Assembly: GCF_014195505.1 (NCBI RefSeq)
Contig: NZ_JACIBV010000001.1
Location: 8,494,001-8,558,000 of the forward strand
Length of the DNA stretch: 64,000 nt
DNA from: Nonomuraea dietziae
GTDB taxonomy: Bacteria; Actinomycetota; Actinomycetes; Streptosporangiales; Streptosporangiaceae
Direction: 5' to 3'
The first letter of the stretch is position 1. Each line of letters starts with the position of its first letter. The notes under the pieces are model-generated. The model was not told the origin of the DNA. It searched no databases and saw nothing but the letters and a program-made list of their open reading frames with translations. This document shows, in pieces, positions 16,159 to 23,694 of this stretch. The position numbers and the translations under genes were made by a program.

Positions 16159-17013
16159 TCACCCCGTCAGCTTCACGCCGCTGCCGTCCCCCCAGAACAG
16201 GAACGACAGCAGCAGGTTGAGCAGGACGATCGTGACGATCGACTGGCGGATCGCGCGCCCCGCGGCCACGCCCACGCCGACGGGACCGCCGGTGGCGTAG
16301 AAGCCGTAGTAGCAGTGGATGACGATGACCACGAAGGCGAAGACCGCGACCTTGATCACGCTGTAGACGATGTCGCTGACCGGCAGGCCGATGTAGAAGT
16401 AGTAGTCGTAGACGCCCGGCGCCATCCCGAACAGCATCGTGCACATCAGCCTGGTGGCGAAGAAGCTGGCGAACAGCGCGATCAGGTAGATCGGCAGCAG
16501 CGCGATGAGCGCGGCCACCACCCGGGTGCAGATGAGGTAGGTGAAGGCGTTGATGCCCATCACCTCCAGCGCGTCGATCTCCTCCGAGATGCGCATCGCG
16601 CCGAGCTCGGCGGTGAAGGACGAGCCGACCTGCGCCGCCAGCGCGACGGCGGCGATGATCGGGGTGATCTCGCGGACGTTGGCGAAGCTGCCGACCAGGC
16701 CCATGAACGATTCGGCGCCGATCGCCTGCAGGCCCTGGTAACCCTGCAGGCCCACGGTCGCGCCCACGACGAAGGCCATCGTGAACACCACGAAGATCAT
16801 GCCGCCGCCCACGACGGTCGCGCCCACGCCGACGACGACGTCGCTGACCTGCCGCATGACGACCTTGAAGTACTTCAGGCGCAGGATGACGTCGCGGACG
16901 GAGTAGAACAGCACCTTCCAGATGAACAGCGGCCAGTCGGCGAGGCCCGCGAAGCGCTCGCCCCACTCCCTGCCCGCCCCCGCCAGCCTGAGGCCCGCCG
17001 TACGGGTGGCCAT
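16159..17013 (-). CDS. yrbEB: MlaE/YrbE family ABC permease, second subunit
   Basis: 284 residues with five or six membrane helices of the MlaE/YrbE fold. The cytoplasmic coupling motif EISEEIDALEVMGIN-like (SEEIDALEVMGINAFTYL) contacts the ATPase. The ATG at 17013 shares one base with the stop of the first permease (TGATG). With its partner it forms the inner-membrane translocator of the Mce lipid importer. The driving ATPase (MceG/Mkl) is not in this window, as in most actinomycetes. Confidence 0.92.
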   Translation of the reverse strand: MATRTAGLRLAGAGREWGERFAGLADWPLFIWKVLFYSVRDVILRLKYFKVVMRQVSDVVVGVGATVVGGGMIFVVFTMAFVVGATVGLQGYQGLQAIGAESFMGLVGSFANVREITPIIAAVALAAQVGSSFTAELGAMRISEEIDALEVMGINAFTYLICTRVVAALIALLPIYLIALFASFFATRLMCTMLFGMAPGVYDYYFYIGLPVSDIVYSVIKVAVFAFVVIVIHCYYGFYATGGPVGVGVAAGRAIRQSIVTIVLLNLLLSFLFWGDGSGVKLTG

Positions 17014-17804
17014 CACAGCACCTTCGGCGGGAAGGCGAGGAAGTAGATCGCGGTGATCACGTAGTTCATCGCGAAGACCAGCATGAACGTCACGACGGTG
17101 GCCTTGTTCACCGCGCGGCCCACGCCCACGGGGCTGGTGGCGCAGGTCATGCCCATGTAGCAGGAGACGGCCGCGGCGATGAAGCCGAAGATCCACGCCT
17201 TGAACAGCGTCACGATGAGGTCCGTGGTCACCACCAGCGACAGCGCGCCGTCGAAGTAGGCCCCGGGGGTGACGCCCTGGATGATCACGTTGAAGAAGTA
17301 GCCGCCCGCCGCGCCCGCCACGATCACCAGCGGGGCCAGGCACACCGCCACCGTGCTGGCCGCCCACATGCGCGGGGTGACCAGGCGGTGGATCGGGTTG
17401 ACCGCCATGACCTCCATCGCGGCCAGTTCGTCGCGGATGTGGCGGGCGCCGATGTCGGAGGTCATGGCGCTGCCGCCCGCGCCCGCGATGAGCAGCGCGC
17501 TGGCCATCGGCGCGACCTCGCGCACCAGGCCCACGAAGACCGCGCTGCCTGTCGCCGAGGAGGCGCCGAGCTGCCAGGCCAGCTCGCCCACCTGGAGGGC
17601 CACGGTGGCGCCGAGAGGCAGGGAGACCAGGAGCACGGGGACGCTGGTCACGCGGGCCAGGAACCAGCACTGGGCGACGAACTCCCACCACCAGGTCCTG
17701 ATGTCCCAGGTACGGCGCAGGCCCTCGAGGACGATCACGAACAGCTCGCCCACCTGGCCCAGCACGCCTCCGGCCTTACGGCCCACGTACCCGGTCAGCG
17801 CCAT
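17013..17804 (-). CDS. yrbEA: MlaE/YrbE family ABC permease, first subunit
   Basis: 263 residues. The ATG at 17804 is chosen over the GTG at 17810 because GAGGTGG lies just ahead of it and overlaps the GTG. The protein has five or six membrane helices and the coupling motif IRDELAAMEVMAVNPIHRLVTPR. It is the first gene of the leftward mce operon, so the promoter should lie in 17805-17973. That stretch holds a 7-base inverted repeat. Confidence 0.91.
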   Translation of the reverse strand: MALTGYVGRKAGGVLGQVGELFVIVLEGLRRTWDIRTWWWEFVAQCWFLARVTSVPVLLVSLPLGATVALQVGELAWQLGASSATGSAVFVGLVREVAPMASALLIAGAGGSAMTSDIGARHIRDELAAMEVMAVNPIHRLVTPRMWAASTVAVCLAPLVIVAGAAGGYFFNVIIQGVTPGAYFDGALSLVVTTDLIVTLFKAWIFGFIAAAVSCYMGMTCATSPVGVGRAVNKATVVTFMLVFAMNYVITAIYFLAFPPKVL

Positions 17805-17839
17805 GACCACCTCGTAAGGCTCGACTATGGATCAGTCAC

Positions 17840-17863
17840 CTTACTGACGGGTAGTCCAGTAAG
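17840..17863. promoter_or_regulatory. inverted repeat upstream of the mce operon
   Basis: CTTACTG (17840-17846) and CAGTAAG (17857-17863) form a perfect 7-base inverted repeat with a 10-base spacer, 36 bases upstream of the first mce start. The TTACTG/CAGTAA half-sites resemble operators of TetR-type lipid regulators. No regulator gene is adjacent, so the binding protein is unknown. Confidence 0.45.
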
Positions 17864-17973
17864 TCGATGCTTCCCAGCGAATTTGAGGAAAAGGTATGAG
17901 ACGCAGCTCACAGGTTGTCAGCCCGCCACGAAATGTGACGGGCCTGTGACCTGCTGGTGGGAGCTTGGCGATC

Positions 17974-18639
17974 ATGGGAGAGGTTCTTGTGACAGGGGCG
18001 ACCGGCGGAATCGGCGGGCCGCTGGTCGAGGCGCTGGTCAAGGCGGGTCGTCGGGTCGTGGCCGCGGGGCGCGGTCCGGCGGGGAGCACGGGCGGCGTGC
18101 GGACGGTCGAGATGGATCTCGCCCGGCCGGGAACGCTGGCGGCCGCGCTGGGCGAGGTGGCGGAGCTGGACGCGCTGATCCACTGCGCCGGGATCTCGCC
18201 GATCGCCGCCGTCGCGGACGCCGGTCCCGAGACGTGGGAGCGGACCTTCGCGGTGAACGTGGCCTCCGCGGCCGAGCTGATCAGGCTGACCCTCCCGGCG
18301 CTGCGGCGCTCGCGCGGGCACGTGATCCTGGTCAACGCCTCGCCGGGGATGCGGGCCGTCCCCAGGTGGTCGGCCTTCGTGGGCAGCAAGGCGGCGCTGC
18401 GCGAGCTGGCGGACTCGCTGCGGCAGGAGGAGGCGGCCAACGGGGTGCGGGTGACGACGGTCTATCCGGCGGGCACGGCGACCGAGAGGCTGCGAAAGAC
18501 CAGGGCGGGCCTCGGCAGGCCGCACGAGCCCGAGGCCTGCATCCAGCCCGAGACGCTCGCGTCGATGATCACCTGGGTGCTGGCGGCGCCGCCGGACTCC
18601 TACGCCTGCGAGCTGGCCGTCCTGCCCACCCCGCGCTGA
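17974..18639 (+). CDS. short-chain dehydrogenase/reductase-like protein with Phe in place of catalytic Tyr
   Basis: 221 residues with a Rossmann fold. VTGATGGIGGPL is the nucleotide-binding glycine motif near residues 6-17. HCAGIS occupies the NAG position and LVNASPG the catalytic Ser strand. The YxxxK motif reads FVGSK, so the catalytic Tyr is Phe while the Lys is kept. The protein probably binds NAD(P) but may have little or no oxidoreductase activity. The ATG at 17974, with GGGAG ten bases ahead, is preferred to a TTG at 17965. It is transcribed alone toward the terminator hairpin. Confidence 0.85.
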   Translation: MGEVLVTGATGGIGGPLVEALVKAGRRVVAAGRGPAGSTGGVRTVEMDLARPGTLAAALGEVAELDALIHCAGISPIAAVADAGPETWERTFAVNVASAAELIRLTLPALRRSRGHVILVNASPGMRAVPRWSAFVGSKAALRELADSLRQEEAANGVRVTTVYPAGTATERLRKTRAGLGRPHEPEACIQPETLASMITWVLAAPPDSYACELAVLPTPR

Positions 18640-18653
18640 CCCCGGAGAAACCA

Positions 18654-18687
18654 GAAGCCCGGCCGTCCAGATGGACGGCCGGGCTTC
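18654..18687. terminator. strong hairpin, bidirectional terminator
   Basis: A perfect 15-base inverted repeat, GAAGCCCGGCCGTCC (18654-18668) and GGACGGCCGGGCTTC (18673-18687), with a 4-base loop. It stands between the rightward SDR gene and the leftward tRNA gene, six bases past the tRNA 3' end, so it can end both transcripts. There is no T-tract, as is usual in GC-rich actinomycetes. Confidence 0.8.
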
Positions 18688-18692
18688 GCGAG

Positions 18693-18766
<74 letters not shown>

Positions 18767-18805
18767 TCGTGAAACAAACTCTACCGTACGCGGGGAGTGC
18801 TCGTG

Positions 18806-20203
18806 TCAGCTCGACAGCAGCGCGGCCATCCACCCCTCGACCTCGTCGGGGTGGCGGGGCAGGCCCGCCGACATGAGCCTGGCGCCGTCGGAGGTGATGA
18901 CCAGGTCGTCCTCGATCCGCACGCCGATGCCGCGGAACTCCCCGGGCAGCGTGAGGTCGTCGGACTGCAGGTAGAGGCCGGGCTCGACGGTCAGCACCTG
19001 GCCCTCCTCGAGCACGCCGTCCAGGTAGCTCTCCGCCCTGGCCTTGGCGCAGTCGTGCACGTCGAGGCCGAGCATGTGGCCGCTGCTGCAGACGGTGTAG
19101 CGGCGGTAGAGGCCGCTGTCCATCAGCGACGAGGGGGAGTCCTTGAGCACGCCCCACGCGTGCAGCCCCTCGCAGATCACCCGCATCGCCGCGAGGTGGA
19201 AGTCGCGGAAGCGGGCGCCGGGCCTCAGCGTCTCGATGGCCGCGCTCTGCGCCTCGTAGACCAGCTCGTACACCTGCCGCTGCACAGGGCTGAACCGGCC
19301 CGACAGCGGCAGCGTCCTGGTGATGTCGGCGGTGTAGAGCGAGTCGGTCTCGATGCCGGCGTCCAGGAGCAGCAGGTCGCGCGAGGACAGGCGGCCGTCG
19401 TTGCGGATCCAGTGCAGCACGTTGGCGTGCGCGCCGGAGGCGACGATGCTGTCGTAGCCGACCGCGTTGCCCTCGAGCCGCGCCCGCAGCCCGAAGACGC
19501 CCTCCAGGTAGCGCTCGCCGCGTACCTGGCCCAGCGCCTCCGGCACGGCGCGCACCACGTCCTCGAAGCCCCTGCTGGTCGCGTCGACGGCGAACTGCAG
19601 CTCGGCGATCTCCCATTCGTCCTTGAGCAGCCGCATCTCCGACAGGAACGTCTCCAGCTCCGCGTCTCCCTGACCGCGCTCGACCGCGGCGTCGACGGAG
19701 GCGTCCACCCCGCGCAGCACCCTCGCGGGCCCGTCGAGCGAGAGCCTGCCGATGTGCGCGCACTCGATCCGGTAGAGCTGCTGCGCCTCGTCCAGGTCCG
19801 GACGGCGGCCCACCCAGAACTCGCCGTAGCGCCTGTCGCGGTAGAACTCCTGGCTGCCCGCGCGCGGCGAGCGCGGGCGCAGGTAGAGCACCGCCTCCCC
19901 GCTCGGCTCGATCACCAGCACGTCGTCGGGCTCGGTGTCGCCCGTCAGGTAGGCGAAGGCGCTGTGCGTCCTGAAGCGGTAGTCGCTGTCGTTGCTGCGC
20001 GCCTTCAGCGAGCCCGAGGGGATCACCAGCCGCTCGCCGGGGAAGCGGGCGGCCAGCGCCGCGCGCCGCTTGGCCGTCCAGGGCGCGACGGACAGCGCTT
20101 CCAGGCCGGTGTGCCTGGTGTCGGCCCAGCCGGTCTCCATGAAGGCGGCCAGCGCGTCGGTGATGGGCAGGTCGTGGCTGCCGGTGTTCAGCTTCTCGGA
20201 CAT
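18806..20203 (-). CDS. pepP: Xaa-Pro aminopeptidase (aminopeptidase P)
   Basis: 465 residues. The N-terminal AMP_N domain (about 30-180) is followed by an M24 pita-bread catalytic domain. Metal-ligand segments are visible: LLLDAGIETDSLYTADITRT (two Asp), SSGHMLGLDVHD (His), VLTVEPGLY (Glu) and GIGVRIEDDLV (Glu). The enzyme removes N-terminal residues that precede proline and uses two Mn2+ ions. The ATG at 20203 is used; further upstream codons would add an unconserved extension. It is a single gene, divergent from the CBS protein. Confidence 0.93.
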   Translation of the reverse strand: MSEKLNTGSHDLPITDALAAFMETGWADTRHTGLEALSVAPWTAKRRAALAARFPGERLVIPSGSLKARSNDSDYRFRTHSAFAYLTGDTEPDDVLVIEPSGEAVLYLRPRSPRAGSQEFYRDRRYGEFWVGRRPDLDEAQQLYRIECAHIGRLSLDGPARVLRGVDASVDAAVERGQGDAELETFLSEMRLLKDEWEIAELQFAVDATSRGFEDVVRAVPEALGQVRGERYLEGVFGLRARLEGNAVGYDSIVASGAHANVLHWIRNDGRLSSRDLLLLDAGIETDSLYTADITRTLPLSGRFSPVQRQVYELVYEAQSAAIETLRPGARFRDFHLAAMRVICEGLHAWGVLKDSPSSLMDSGLYRRYTVCSSGHMLGLDVHDCAKARAESYLDGVLEEGQVLTVEPGLYLQSDDLTLPGEFRGIGVRIEDDLVITSDGARLMSAGLPRHPDEVEGWMAALLSS

Positions 20204-20348
20204 GCGGATCCCTGGACTAGGTAGTGGTATTTCACATGGTACGGCTCTCGCGTCCTCCAGCACCCTAACCGGAAAATCAGTGCCGCTCGTGATTGGGCCC
20301 CGCATGAGAAGGGCAGGTCACATGTACCTACAGCCAAGGTGGTGGTCC

Positions 20349-20777
20349 ATGCTGATCGGGACGATCCTGCGGAACAAGGGATCGGAAGTGGCGACGGTTC
20401 GCCCTGACGCCACCGTGCGGGAGCTGCTGGCCAGTCTCGCCGAGCACAACATCGGCGCGGTCGTCGTCTCCGACGACGGCTCGACGATCGCCGGCATCGT
20501 GTCGGAGCGCGACGTGGTGCGCAAGCTCAACGACAGGGGCGCGGGCGTCCTCGACGCCACGGTCGCGGAGATCATGACGTCCGAGGTGCGCACCTGCGCG
20601 CCCGACGCCAACGTCGACGACCTGCGCAGGACGATGACGACGCACCGCATCAGGCACGTGCCCGTGATCGACTCCGGCCGCCTGGTGGGCATCGTCAGCA
20701 TCGGGGACGTGGTGAAGAGCGCCATCGAGGAGCTCGAGACCGAGAAGGCGTCACTCGTCGACTATCTGCACCGCTGA
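20349..20777 (+). CDS. CBS domain protein
   Basis: 142 residues forming two CBS motifs, about 10-62 (ATVRPDATVRELLASL...GIVSERDVVRKL) and 75-128 (TCAPDANVDDLRRTMTTHRIRHVPVIDSGRLVGIVSIGDVV). The pair makes a Bateman module that binds adenosine nucleotides. No enzymatic or DNA-binding domain is attached. The ATG at 20349 is chosen for AAGGTGG seven bases ahead; an in-frame ATG exists at 20322. The partner protein is unknown. Confidence 0.9.
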   Translation: MLIGTILRNKGSEVATVRPDATVRELLASLAEHNIGAVVVSDDGSTIAGIVSERDVVRKLNDRGAGVLDATVAEIMTSEVRTCAPDANVDDLRRTMTTHRIRHVPVIDSGRLVGIVSIGDVVKSAIEELETEKASLVDYLHR

Positions 20778-20809
20778 CCGGAGGCGGGGGACATGGCACG
20801 CTTGTCCCC

Positions 20810-21403
20810 GTGACGTACGGCCACCCCCCGCCACCGCGCGCGTCGAGCAGCCCCACGCTGATCCTGCTGGCCTCGGGGCTTGCGGCGATCGTGGGCTTCC
20901 TCATCGGCTTCCTCACCGGCCTGGGCTCGGCGGAGCCGACGACGGCTTCGCCGTACTCGCCGCCCGAGATGACGGTGACCATGGAGAGCCCCACGGAGAG
21001 CGCGCCGGAGGCGGGCGCCCCCACGGGGCAGGCGAGCCAGCCGTCCGACGCGAGCCAGCCGCCGCTCGGCAGCGCGACTCCTGCGACGACTCCTCCCGCG
21101 GGTGAGCCTTCGGCCGGGCAACCTTCAGCTGGGCAGCCTACCGGCGGGCAGCCGCCCGAGGGCGGGCTGCCTCCCGGCATCGGCATCCAGGTGGTGGGCG
21201 CCGACATCCAACCCGGCACCTACAGGACCGACGGCCCCTCTCCGGGCATGCCGCTGTGCTACTGGGCCAGACTGAAGGGCACGGGTGGCGACCCGAGCGA
21301 GGTGATCACCAGCGGCCTGCCCTCAGGACCCGCCACGGTCACGATCGAGGCAACCGACAAGGCCTTCCAGAGCGGGGGCTGCAAACCATGGGTGAGACAG
21401 TGA
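20810..21403 (+). CDS. membrane-anchored secreted protein with Pro/Ser-rich linker
   Basis: 197 residues, GTG start. One membrane helix (about 15-37) is followed by a long linker rich in Pro, Thr, Ser, Gly and Gln (GQPSAGQPTGGQPPEGG repeats). The extracellular C-terminal domain of about 70 residues reads IQPGTYRTDGPSPGMPLCYWARL...GGCKPW, with two Cys that could form a disulfide. This small Cys/Trp domain occurs in many actinomycete secreted proteins of unknown function. It overlaps the Smr gene by 16 bases. Confidence 0.8.
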   Translation: MTYGHPPPPRASSSPTLILLASGLAAIVGFLIGFLTGLGSAEPTTASPYSPPEMTVTMESPTESAPEAGAPTGQASQPSDASQPPLGSATPATTPPAGEPSAGQPSAGQPTGGQPPEGGLPPGIGIQVVGADIQPGTYRTDGPSPGMPLCYWARLKGTGGDPSEVITSGLPSGPATVTIEATDKAFQSGGCKPWVRQ

Positions 21404-21654
21404 AACTCAAGCTCGACCTGCACGACATCTACAACAAGGGCGACCAGATCGACCGCGCGCTTCGCGGCATCATCGACGAGGCGATCAGGACGAAGGCCAC
21501 CGAGGTGGAGATCATCCCGGGGAAGGGCAGCGGGCAGCTGAAGAAGAAGGTGCTGCGCTTCCTCGACCAGAAGGAGATCAAGGCGCTCTACCACCGCATC
21601 GACAAGGACGCCAAGAACCACGGCCGCCTGTTCGTCTACTTCAAGCACAAGTAG
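21388..21654 (+). CDS. small Smr-domain protein
   Basis: 88 residues made up of one Smr domain: KLKLDLHDIYNKGDQIDRALRGIIDEAI...EVEIIPGKGSGQLKKKVLRFL. The conserved LDLH and GKGSG...LK elements of the nuclease-like Smr fold are present; the usual H-G-x-G reads P-G-K-G. Stand-alone Smr proteins can nick nucleic acid or bind RNA. The ATG lies inside the end of the secreted-protein gene, so the two are likely co-transcribed. Confidence 0.85.
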   Translation: MGETVKLKLDLHDIYNKGDQIDRALRGIIDEAIRTKATEVEIIPGKGSGQLKKKVLRFLDQKEIKALYHRIDKDAKNHGRLFVYFKHK

Positions 21655-21695
21655 CAGTTCCTACCCTCGGCCTGCGCCGGTGTACTTCGTGATCT

Positions 21696-21827
21696 TCATT
21701 GGGGCACAGGTGGGGCACACCCACCGTCAGCGAAGAACACATCCATTGCACGTCGAGCGCGCTCAGTGGCGTTGGGTATGAGATGGGTGCAGGTCCGGAG
21801 GGAGAAGCCGGGATCGTCGTGCCCGAG
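21696..21827 (-). pseudogene. tyrosine integrase, C-terminal remnant
   Basis: The minus frame reads LGHDDPGFSLRTCTHLIP followed by NATERARRAMDVFFADGG and a stop. This matches the last 45 residues or so of actinomycete phage/ICE tyrosine recombinases (LGH...LRTYTHLMP...ERTRRAID). The nucleophile Tyr is replaced by Cys (RTCTHL). All upstream catalytic parts are missing. The fragment breaks off at 21827, next to the VOC fragment. It marks a lost integrated element. Confidence 0.7.
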
Positions 21828-21828
21828 G

Positions 21829-22059
21829 CACCTCGGATACTGGACCTCCGACCTCGCCGCCGGCACCACCAGGCTCACCGGCAGCGGCTTCCCCGAAACC
21901 TTCTCCGGGTGCCCCTACGGCCGCTCGTTCGCCTACCACCACCTCGACTCCATCGGTGCCCACATCGAACTGGTGGATCTGAGCCGCCAGCCATCCTTCC
22001 TGGAGACCTGGCAGCCCGACGGGACACCGATGCCGGCGATCATCGAGGGAAGCAAGTGA
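21829..22059 (+). pseudogene. VOC (glyoxalase-like) family protein, C-terminal remnant
   Basis: From 21829 the plus frame reads HLGYWTSDLAAGTTRLTGSG, then FAYHHLDSIGAHIELVDLS, to a stop at 22059. This is the second half of a vicinal-oxygen-chelate domain of the Glyoxalase_4 type (HLGYWvDDLaa...FAYH...G..IELVD). The N-terminal half is absent, and upstream codons in this frame do not resemble the family. The 5' break coincides with the break of the integrase remnant on the other strand. Confidence 0.65.
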
Positions 22060-22113
22060 GCTCCACACTTGCGCTTGATCACTTCTGGCGCAAGCAGCTC
22101 CTGGCGGGCGGGG

Positions 22114-22812
22114 TCAGGAGATCGCCGCGCCCACCAGGGTGCCGATGCCGTAGGTGACGGCCGCCGCCGCGGCGCCGAGCGCCAGCTGGCGGGCGCCGCC
22201 GAACAGCGGCGACCTGGTGGTCAGCCGGGCGACCAGCGCTCCCGTGCCGAACAGCGCCAGCCCGGTCAGCACGATCGCCACCACCACCGAGGAGAAGCCG
22301 AGCAGGAACGGCAGGACGGGGATCAGCGCCCCGACGGCGAAGGCCAGGAACGACGAGCCCGCCGCCACCCAAGGGGAGGGCAGGTCGTCGGGGTCGACGC
22401 CGAGCTCCTCGCGGGCGTGCACCCGCCAGGCCACCTCGCCGTCCCTGTGGAGCTGGCCCGCCACCTGCCTGGCCAGCTCCGGGGTGAGCCCTCGCGACTC
22501 GTAGACGAGGGCGAGCTCGCGCTCCTCCGCCTCCGGGTTGCGGGCGATCTCCTTGCGCTCCACGGCGATCTCGGCCAAGGTCAGCTCGCGTTGGGAGGCG
22601 ACGGAGGTGTACTCGCCCGTCGCCATCGAGAAGGCCCCCGCGGCCAGCCCCGCGAGGCCCGTGACCGCGACGGCCGTGGGGGAGGCGCCGCCGCCCACCA
22701 CGCCTGCCAGCAGCGCGGCGTTGGAGACCAGCCCGTCCATCACGCCGAAGACGGCGGGGCGCAGCCAGCCCCCGGTGACGTCACGGTGATGCTTGTGCAG
22801 TTCGGCCGGCAC
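22114..22812 (-). CDS. VIT1/CCC1-family transporter
   Basis: 232 residues with five membrane helices. The N-terminal signature RDVTGGWLRPAVFGVMDGLVSNAALLAGV is typical of VIT1/CCC1 iron/manganese transporters. The acidic cytoplasmic metal-binding domain between helices 2 and 3 (TGEYTSVASQRELTLAEIAVERKEI...ELALVYESRGL, about 62-125) is present. Family members move Fe2+ or Mn2+ out of the cytosol. It is transcribed leftward and alone. Confidence 0.9.
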   Translation of the reverse strand: MPAELHKHHRDVTGGWLRPAVFGVMDGLVSNAALLAGVVGGGASPTAVAVTGLAGLAAGAFSMATGEYTSVASQRELTLAEIAVERKEIARNPEAEERELALVYESRGLTPELARQVAGQLHRDGEVAWRVHAREELGVDPDDLPSPWVAAGSSFLAFAVGALIPVLPFLLGFSSVVVAIVLTGLALFGTGALVARLTTRSPLFGGARQLALGAAAAAVTYGIGTLVGAAIS

Positions 22813-22910
22813 GTGCTACGTCCTCACGCCGCATGTCGCACTCGTCACGTTCGACCCCCATACGTCACATCTGTCGCGAAACACCAGATGCTTCATCAAG
22901 GAGTCTCGCG

Positions 22911-22925
22911 ATGTCAATGCGATGA
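22911..22925 (+). other. four-codon upstream ORF with a strong Shine-Dalgarno
   Basis: AAGGAG (22898-22903) sits seven bases before an ATG that opens ATG TCA ATG CGA TGA. The cyclase gene starts eight bases after this stop and has no ribosome-binding site of its own. The tiny ORF could feed ribosomes to the cyclase start by reinitiation or regulate it. This is inference from spacing only. Confidence 0.35.
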
Positions 22926-22932
22926 TGCGTCC

Positions 22933-23694
22933 ATGTCGATCCTGAGAAGTCTCCTGGCAAGCGTCCGCGCCGGCGCCGTCGAGATCATCGACCTGACCGC
23001 GCCGCTGTCCGACCGGACGCCGATCCTCCAGCTGCCCGAGCCGTTCGGGAACGCCTCCCCCTTCCGCCTGGAGGAGATCAGCCGCTACGACGACCGCGGC
23101 CCCGCGTGGTACTGGAACGACATCCACACCTCCGAGCACACGGGCACCCACTTCGACGCGCCGGTCCACTGGGTGACCGCCCGCGAGGGCCAGGACGTCT
23201 CCCAGGTCCCCCTGCGGAGCCTGATCGCCCCCGCCGTCGTGCTCGACTACTCCGCCGAGGCGGCCGAGGACCCCGACTTCCTGCTCCAGATCGAGCACGT
23301 ACGCGAGTGGGAGCGGGTCAACGGGGCGCTGCCCGAGGGCGGCTGGCTGCTCTACCGCACCGGCTGGGACGCCAGGTCGGACGACGCCGCCGACTTCCTC
23401 AACCAGGGCCACTCGCCGGGAATCTCCGTCGAGTGCGCGCGCTGGCTGGCCGAGGAGAGGCCCATCATGGGCGTCGGCGTGGAGACCGTCGGCACGGACG
23501 CGGGCGCGGCGCACTCCTTCGACCCGGCCTTCCCCTGCCACTCCTTCCTGCTGGGAGCTGGCAAGTACGGCCTGACCCAGCTGCGCAACCTCGCCCAGCT
23601 GCCACCCACGGGCGCGGTCGTGCTCGCCCCTCCGCTGCCCATCGTGGGCGGCTCGGGCAGTCCGGTGAGGGTGCTGGCCCTGGTCGAACGGTGA
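22933..23694 (+). CDS. cyclase family protein (kynurenine formamidase-like metal hydrolase)
   Basis: 253 residues. The metal-binding motif HTGTHFDAPVHW (about residues 67-78) defines the cyclase/KynB-type amidohydrolase family. DLTAPLSDRTPI and GVGVETVGTDAG are further conserved blocks. The family hydrolyses formamide, isatin and related cyclic amides with a divalent metal. The substrate is not evident. The stop overlaps the GTG of the TPP enzyme as GTGA, so the two should work in one pathway. Confidence 0.87.
   Translation: MSILRSLLASVRAGAVEIIDLTAPLSDRTPILQLPEPFGNASPFRLEEISRYDDRGPAWYWNDIHTSEHTGTHFDAPVHWVTAREGQDVSQVPLRSLIAPAVVLDYSAEAAEDPDFLLQIEHVREWERVNGALPEGGWLLYRTGWDARSDDAADFLNQGHSPGISVECARWLAEERPIMGVGVETVGTDAGAAHSFDPAFPCHSFLLGAGKYGLTQLRNLAQLPPTGAVVLAPPLPIVGGSGSPVRVLALVER

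Noticed and set aside
22060..22113. TTGCGC/GCGCAA hairpin as a terminator after the VOC remnant
   Set aside because: The stem is short, the loop is long and no transcript is known to need termination here.
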